Source of the DNA: Plasmopara viticola
Lineage: Eukaryota; Oomycota; Peronosporomycetes; Peronosporales; Peronosporaceae
Length of the DNA: 64,000 bases
Direction of reading: 5' to 3'
Assembly: GCA_001695595.3 (NCBI GenBank)
Contig: MBPM02000048.1
Span: 372,001 to 436,000, forward strand
The translations under genes and the position numbers were made by a program. The notes beneath the pieces were generated by a model that was not told the DNA's origin, did no database searches, and saw only the letters and a list, made by a program, of their open reading frames with translations. Within the stretch, counting starts at the first letter, position 1. Each line of letters starts with the position of its first letter. Below are positions 57,594 through 64,000 of this stretch, in pieces.

Positions 57594-57901
57594 CCGACCC
57601 TGTGGCTCGAGCGGTAAGCCGTTCGACCAAGGACCGGGAGGTACCTGGTTCGATACCCATAGAATCAGAATTAAGGTAGCCGGAGATAGGTCACCAAAGT
57701 GGACGATCCTTCACACCCGAGTGGGTGACTGCCCTACCAACTCGCGCCGGATTGGGTAATAAAAGGATTCGCCCCACTGACCGAAAAAGTCCCATAGTGT
57801 TATGAGGCCGGTCCCAATATGGGTCGGATTGCTTCCAGCATCCCGCGATAGAGACAGCTTAGTCCTAGCGCGTGGGTTCCGGTAGCTTGAATCTCTCGAA
57901 G
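57594..57901 (+). mobile_element. tRNA-derived SINE candidate
   Basis: The head carries a box A-like TGGCTCGAGCGGTAAGC at 57612-57628 and an exact box B GGTTCGATACC at about 57645-57655, spaced as in tRNA promoters. The T-stem does not pair, so it is not a working tRNA. It is followed by a 240-base unrelated body. TCAATGTA at 57586-57593 and 57902-57909 may be the target duplication; eight bases could be chance. It is the only copy in the window. Confidence 0.6.
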
Positions 57902-58159
57902 TCAATGTAACTTTGGACCCTGGAGGTCAAGCCAACACATTATAAACATAAATGGCAAGATCGGCTGTATTCGTGGCACGCTACTTACTTGTAGCAGCCT
58001 TTACGCATCACTTTTCAGAGTTGATGAGGCTCGTCGAAAGTTGTTCTAACACGTTATCCATTTAAAATACCCTGAAAACTCGTCAGATTTCCCGCGTGGA
58101 AAATCGAATAAATTCAAAAGTCTCTGTGACCGCCTTATCTGAAAAACTGGTGTCGTATT

Positions 58160-61108
58160 GAGTCGAAGTAATATTTGTACGAAGCTACAGCAAAGGTCTA
58201 CAACGCAGTATATTCCATTAATACACATGCAGACCTCTCATTTGCATGCCTTAACCAACAGATAGAGATATGCTTAAGGAATATCGAAACGCTGCACTGT
58301 ATGCACTTGAGATTGGTTGCCTTTTATCAGCTGTTTGCCAAGACCTCACCAGACTGAGTAAGTACTATTCTCTTGACCATTAGCCATGTGGCCAGCACCA
58401 CCATTGTCTTGGCTAATATCTAGCTCCGACAAGACGCAAAGTTGGGTCCATAGGTAAGGCAACAAGTAATAAGACGATAGTTGATGAAGAAATGCAGTTT
58501 CTTTAGGACTTGTAGTGCGTTTTACAAAGTATTTGACCCATCCTAGGTCTCTGGACTCCTGCTGAAAGTTGCAAATCTCCGCACAGCTGTCGAATGAGCT
58601 GCCGGCGTGTTGCTAATCCACTGCCCCTGCTAGATTTGGAGTCCATATAAGTGCCAAAAGCACAAGCAATCGGCGAGACAAAATAGTCATTAGCTCTAAG
58701 CCTCCAAGAGTTCGTCTAAAATGGTCGAAAAGCTACCCGACTCACCAAGAACCAATATCGAGATACAAGGATCAACCAGAAATCGCTCCCGCTTACGAGC
58801 CTCAATATCCACTTGTTTTTGCTCCAAACATGACAGTACATTGTAACAAGTCAGGAACTGGAGACACAACCGCCAGAAAAAGTGTTCCATCTACACAGGA
58901 ATCTCCAAGCGTTAAACTTTGTTCCTGGACGCAGCCAGAACGGACGACACGCACGTGCGATACAGCAGTACCAACGTAACGTGTACAGCCCCGTTCCTAT
59001 CATTCCCTATCGTGCTTGAGCTTTCTCTAAGAATTTTAGAGAGCGAGAAGCCCAGATGCATCGCAGCAAATGTGCGGCACACGTGAACAACAAGCTGCAG
59101 GTGCTTAAGCTGCTAAAAGGCGTCTTCTTTCGTAGGCGCGAGCGCTATACTGACGAAAAAGCTCACCATGTGAGCAAGATCAATCACATCGTGTCGCTGA
59201 AATCAATCACTATAAATCACTTGACCTCACTATACATACGTGAGTTCATACAGCAGCTAGCAAATGCACGCAGTAGAAGCACTTGTTACCGTGGCAAACA
59301 TTTCACAAAAGTATACCGAAGTCGTGAGTAAGCGAGTGCGATAAACGCGATTTGATCTCTTCGCTTAACGCATCGAAGCGTGTCTTCGTCAACAATCTTT
59401 GCTTTCCGACTTCTGGCATAGAAGAAGACGGCGCTGCAAAATCAAAAAAAGCAGACAAGTTTGCAAGCACTTTGTCCATCTAATCACCACTATGCTTAGA
59501 TACGGCAATCAAGGCAAACAAAATACGTCGACCCAACTCCAAGTGCTGAAAATCCAGTTGACCGGCACAACAGACAGTCCACTGCATGATTATGGGCCAC
59601 GCCAGCTTGTAATTTTTTCGCTGCTGTCCACGGATGTCGAGGTGCTTAACGACAAATGCTGTGCAGCTGCGAATACTAACGTGGTGTGCATTGCACGTAG
59701 AAACGAGCCACCGCATCCAGTGAGAGCCTTTGTTCGGTAGCCGTATCCTCAAAATCATGGCTACGTTGCGACGCAGACACTAACATGAGTGTCACGACAT
59801 CAAAAAGTGGTTTCAGCACATTTTGCATACTGGCTACAGCACAAAGCTCAGCTGTTTTTTCACACGTTGTTCCAGTTCCTTACTCAAAGAAGTATCCTTG
59901 TGGTTAGGTACAAAAGCAGAAGAACTTGGCTTTACATACCAAATTTGCCACATTAATACTGTGCCATTTTGAAAGAGCATTTAAGACATCTAAAGTTGCA
60001 AGAGTAGCGCTGGCACTCGGTAATGCTCTGGGGCTGAAAGCTCCTCAAACAATTTTATTGCAGCTAAGAAAAACTCGTCGTTCTTCACATAATTAACGTC
60101 ACCACGCAGCCATTTAGTATTGGCAGCAACCACAGCAGTTGTTCACTTTACAATAAACTTCATATGCTCCACATAGACGTCAGACAGAGCATCGAAGTTT
60201 TCTTCCAAACATTCAAGCCACAATTCCAAAAGTGCTGGCATCAAAAACCGCACTTTTATTTGCCACGGAGCGTCAACTTTGTCTTCAAAACTAGAAGTCA
60301 TATATGATACAGCGAACAAACTCGTTGTCGAGAGGTGCGGAGTCGGAAACAGTAACAGGGTGCGCACAAGCCGATGGGGCCGTCATAGCGTTGCCTTGAT
60401 TTAAATCACTACGCATAATAATTAGTGCAACATCTGCAAACCGCAGTGCCAAAGCTCCGGACGGCACTATGGGATTCTTGCCATTCTGCTTGGTCTTGAA
60501 GTCTTTACGTTTGAAAAATTATTCAATGCCCGTAGTCTGCAACAACCTGTACGTGTTTCTCATCGTGATTTCTTGCGTCTGCACGGCACAAAACAAGTCT
60601 CAAAACTTTTCCGAAAGTCTAGCCAAAGCATCGTGCCTCGCATTGTCTGGAAACGACTTCGGCACAACGTCTACAAGCTCATCAACAGACTTGAGCGCAA
60701 CGTTCGCTTATAGATGCATCGAGCTACTGCACCAGTAGGTGGTAACGAGGATGGCAAAAAGAGGCGATGATTTAGAAAAATATCTTCAACACCTGGTCTG
60801 CCGTCTCGCTCCTGGAGCGTGGGTAGGAAGTGCGCAAATCGCACTGATGCGTTGACTTGCAAATTATTTGCTGCTTTCTGGGTTGCCAGGTCTTTAATCC
60901 CCTGCAACACACGCTGACCCACGTGAGCGTTAGGGTGGCCCACCTGCTTTAGCCTAGCAATTGTTAAAGTGCCAAGAATCCCGCGCTTGCTATGCCTTTC
61001 AGTATTGACAGCTCTGATAGTATGATGCGGCGATTCACCTTTGCGCTTGGGCTGCTCTAATTCTGCTCGCTACTTCTTGGCCTTGGTGGATGTCGCGGCG
61101 CGTGCCAT
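58160..61108 (-). pseudogene. Ipi1/TEX10-like relic, partner of copy G, near full length
   Basis: Starts with a true ATG (61106-61108): MARAATSTKAKK then a stop. Later pieces are RVLQGIKDLATQKAANNLQV and NASVRFAHFLPTLQ (60671-60943), PALLELWLECLEENFDALSD (60143-60367), 59480-59758 and VDPCISILVLGESGSFSTIL (58696-58890), ending near 58160. The N-terminal part fits the Ipi1/TEX10 domain; the long C-terminal part could not be assigned on its own. At almost 3 kb it is the best template for the original gene. Broken by many frameshifts. Confidence 0.62.
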
Positions 61109-61460
61109 AGCTATGAGCAATCACATTTAATATCTTTATTAAGCTTTGCGCTCTTTGACAATGCTTTCCGGTCCCTTCTACGGCTGTGCTGTATGAAATT
61201 TCGTACAGTAGCGTAACATTAAAGCGTCGCGTGGTGGAATAGCGGCCAACTACTCTGACACTTCTCTAGTAAATATAGTAATAACAAGCAAGTGCAGCCG
61301 ACATATAAAGACACTAGAACAATAGTAGCCCACGAGGCTAAAGTTGTTGCCCTTGTTGATTGGTGCAAATTACTCTTTTTTGGAGTAATTACGAGCGCGA
61401 ATGCTGCCAAGTACTGAATTAGGTGATACCTTCGTAAACGACGTTTAACACCTCAAAAAT

Positions 61461-61469
61461 GATTGGCCG
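61461..61469 (+). promoter_or_regulatory. Conserved GATTGGCCG box, copy G
   Basis: The block lies 49 bases before the ATG, followed by TATTGCCAAAACC. The divergent intergenic region 61109-61509 has no other recognised feature. Confidence 0.4.
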
Positions 61470-61509
61470 TATTGCCAAAACCATTCAATTTACATCGGTC
61501 AAAACTACC

Positions 61510-63443
61510 ATGCGCGGCGCATTCTACGTGACAACTGCGCTTCTCATCACGAATAGCATCCGGGCAGCTGCCGAGTCCAATCAATATGAACACCAACAAA
61601 CGTCCCATCATGATGGTGAGATTTCGGATAGTATGGACACTCAGTCATCGCCTGGTAGATTCCTTCGGGACAGTCGTGAACATCACGACAACTTTACGCT
61701 CAACGCGACTGCTGAAGAGCGTACGCCGGAAGCCTCCACGAGAATCATTGAAGATTCTCTTACTTCATTGAGCGAGGAGGCTTTAAATACCATGAGAAAA
61801 GCGGCACATTTTACCTTGGATCTAAATGCTCCACCGAAAGAGACTTCAACGGGTGCGTTGGAGGCATACAACCTTTTACGAAACAAGGACCTTCGTACGT
61901 ATACCGCTAGCAACCCTGGAGTGCCCAGTAGTCGTTCAAGCAAAAAACGCACCGCTCAAGCGCTAGCAAAGCCGGATAAGGCCTCGGTTTCCGCCATTCC
62001 GAAAAAACGTCCTGATCGTCGTTTTAAGAAACTACGCACGAGTGCACCTTTAGAGACGACGGAGGCTCAAAGCAGCATCAAAAGTGGCGAGATGACACCC
62101 ACGGCAAGAATTTTTGGTAGGCGTGATATCCAAGTGGCTCGCAATATGTATCTCGAACATCTTAAGCGTAACTCAAAAGACTTTAAGCCGACGGAGAATG
62201 AGACGAACATCTTGCTTCGGCTGGTCAACCGGACAAGACCTTCGAGACCAATCAGTAATATATACAAACCTGATCTGGACAAGTTGATGAAAATGGAGCT
62301 GGAAGATCTGGAGCAGCTGTTTGTCGATCCTAAACCGGTTTTGAATCTAAGTTTGGAGGTGTTGCTGGGGTTACGTTTGGAGGATCAGAGGAATATCAAG
62401 CGCTGCTTCTATCGGTTGCTACGTCTTAAAAGGTGGAGGCACATGTACCGTGACTTTTTCAATTTTTGCCTTTCCAACCAGTCAGTCTGCAGCAACTTTT
62501 TTCCACAGTCGACGCTCGAAATTGAGTTAAAGATGAAGAAAAATGTCGATGCTGGCGTCAGCGTGGCCAATCCTGCTGTGTTGGGGACTAAAAAGATTGT
62601 GTTGACGGGGGCGGAAATGAACGTGGTAAATGATTTGAAAGCTGCCGTGGAAAAGGCCAATCTAAGTGAGCCTGACAAAAAGGCCATGTACAAGAAAACC
62701 ATAGAAGGGGTTTATCGAGACGATGACCAACTCACGTCTACAGATCTTTCTGCTCTTAATGCCGATGCCCTGATCATTCAAACCCGCAAACAGCGCACTT
62801 CTCTGAAACATGACGTATTTAAAACACCGCGTAAGTCCGATATTAACGAGAAACCGCTTCCAGGCGGGCAAGATGAGTTGTCGCGCGACAGAAAAAAGAT
62901 TTATGAAATTATAAAGGTGGCGATAAAGCAAGTGAAGAAGACGAATAAGCGTTACGATAGGACGATATATGAGGACGAAATGGCTCAAGTCACTAAGATT
63001 CACGAGGCTTTCATTAAGGAGTCAAAGCTTCGCTACGAACCGACGCTTTTAGTAACGAAAAAGATGTGGAAGTTATTTAATTGGGAGGAAAGGTCTGATC
63101 CAAGGACTCACACCTTGGCGGGTCACTTCTTTAAAGATGATGTGTGTCTTATGAGTCCGGAGGAGTTGGAGATCGGATTAGGCTCGGATCGGGTGAAAGA
63201 ATTAGAAAAAGGAGCTCAAAAGCAGCCGGAAGAAGATGAGGAGGAATCGTTGCTAAACTCAGAACCGATTACCTTTTGAGGTTGCTTGAAACGTACGACA
63301 AGTTTTACCCGTTTTGCGAGAATAATGTTGCACTGTGCGAACTACCAAGTGCTGAGTTGCTCAAATTAAAAAGAACCAAAATTACCAGAGCACGTCTAAG
63401 ACGAAAACAACGTCGTGTGAGGAATCACCAAGAGACTTCGTGA
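61510..63443 (+). pseudogene. RxLR effector copy G, one frameshift near the C-terminus
   Basis: The start at 61510 is chosen by homology with the other leaders; an in-frame ATG at 61459 would add 17 residues before the signal peptide. Signal peptide 1-21, RFLR at 50-53 (canonical RxLR), AEER at 68-71, DLNAPP at 104-109 (the first LxLxL leucine is Phe). The basic cluster is longer, with an inserted TAQALAKPD segment. Module 1 (MYRDFFNFC..QSVC) is intact. A one-base loss near 63258 (CTAAACTCAG against CTTAATCTCA in copy C) shifts the frame, giving a stop at 63277-63279. The original frame continues as YLLRLLETYDKFYPFC to a TGA at 63441-63443. A 589-residue truncated protein is possible, so this may still be expressed; sequencing error is also possible. 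Confidence 0.85.
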
Positions 63444-64000
63444 ATGAATTTGTTATAATGAAGAAGAAACATTTACGCTGGCAAAAGCGCATTTTAAGTC
63501 GAACACTACTGACTTATAGCTTTACCAGCGCATTTTGTACTTTATCGGACGAAGACTTTATTATTTGCAATACAGCAAGCCATTTGGTTTATACTTACTT
63601 CACCAACAAGAAAAGCTTTCACAAAAAGAATCATGCCAGCGTACACGTATCGGTGTAGATCTAAAGTATGGGCCTTTGTCTACTCGTCGTACACAATAAA
63701 CGAGCTGGCATCTTTTAAGCTGGCTAATGCAATACCTTCACAGTAGTTATTGTTTGCGTGCTTGGTCGCTGACCGTCTTGAATCCTTAAAGCACCATACA
63801 ATTTACGACGACTTTTAGCACGACAATTTTTTTCACTTCACCCCGAAAATTACAAACCTCCATCTTTTGTATTCGTAATATCAGCTGGTGATTTAAATGT
63901 TGACTTTTTATCGCCGCAGAACAAAATGGTCTCGATTCTTATGGACGCTCCTGCGCTAACGACACGACATCCCTAAATCATAAATAAAGCACAATTATCA
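63444..64000 (+). other. 3' flank of copy G
   Basis: Similar to the copy C flank: CCAGCGTACACGTATCGGTGTAG near 63634, then CTACTCGTCGTACA and AACGAGCTGGC. No gene seen to the window end. Confidence 0.5.

Noticed and set aside
57600..57672. Functional tRNA gene
   Set aside because: Boxes A and B are present but the T-stem and acceptor do not pair.

Overview
The window looks like nuclear DNA from a biotrophic oomycete, most likely a downy mildew of the Plasmopara type. The evidence is an amplified family of RxLR-like secreted effector genes, a Crinkler (CRN) relic, oomycete-style Ty3/gypsy, Ty1/copia, hAT and LINE elements, and a gene-poor, repeat-rich layout. No introns, tRNA or rRNA genes, or bacterial features were found. 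Species assignment is inference from the leader sequence style.

The organising unit is a divergent pair: an RxLR-like effector gene (about 630-642 codons) beside a decayed gene reading the other way whose N-terminal part resembles the pre-60S assembly factor Ipi1/TEX10. Full or partial effector copies lie at 1375-3071 (+, broken), 3702-5624 (-, two nonsense codons), 7586-9478 (+, intact), 18783-20711 (-, intact), 22222-22580 (+, leader only, joined to a CRN body), 33120-34955 (-, two nonsense codons), 47461-48080 (+, fossil) and 61510-63443 (+, one frameshift). Ipi1/TEX10-like relics lie beside most of them and also alone at 15485-17775, plus one split by a gypsy insertion (24085-24370 and 30983-31683).

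The effectors share a signal peptide, an RxLR-like/EER leader, a short LSLDLNxxP segment that matches plant EAR transcription-repression motifs, a basic bipartite nuclear-localisation-like stretch, and two related C-terminal modules that look like an internal duplication. Together these suggest secreted proteins that enter the host nucleus and recruit host co-repressors; this is inference. Only two copies are fully open.

Region by region: 1-9.5 kb holds three effector copies and their partners, the first two forming a large inverted repeat. 9.9-13.6 kb holds an internally deleted LINE and a complete-ended but inactivated hAT element. 13.6-24.4 kb holds relics, the second intact effector and the effector/CRN chimera. 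24.4-31 kb is a decayed gypsy element. 31.7-32.6 kb is a copia end. 33-38.1 kb is another effector/Ipi1 pair. 38-57.5 kb is mostly unrecognisable, old sequence with an LTR, an effector fossil, a LINE-derived short element and a diverged duplicated coding relic. 57.6-64 kb has a tRNA-like SINE and the last Ipi1/effector pair.
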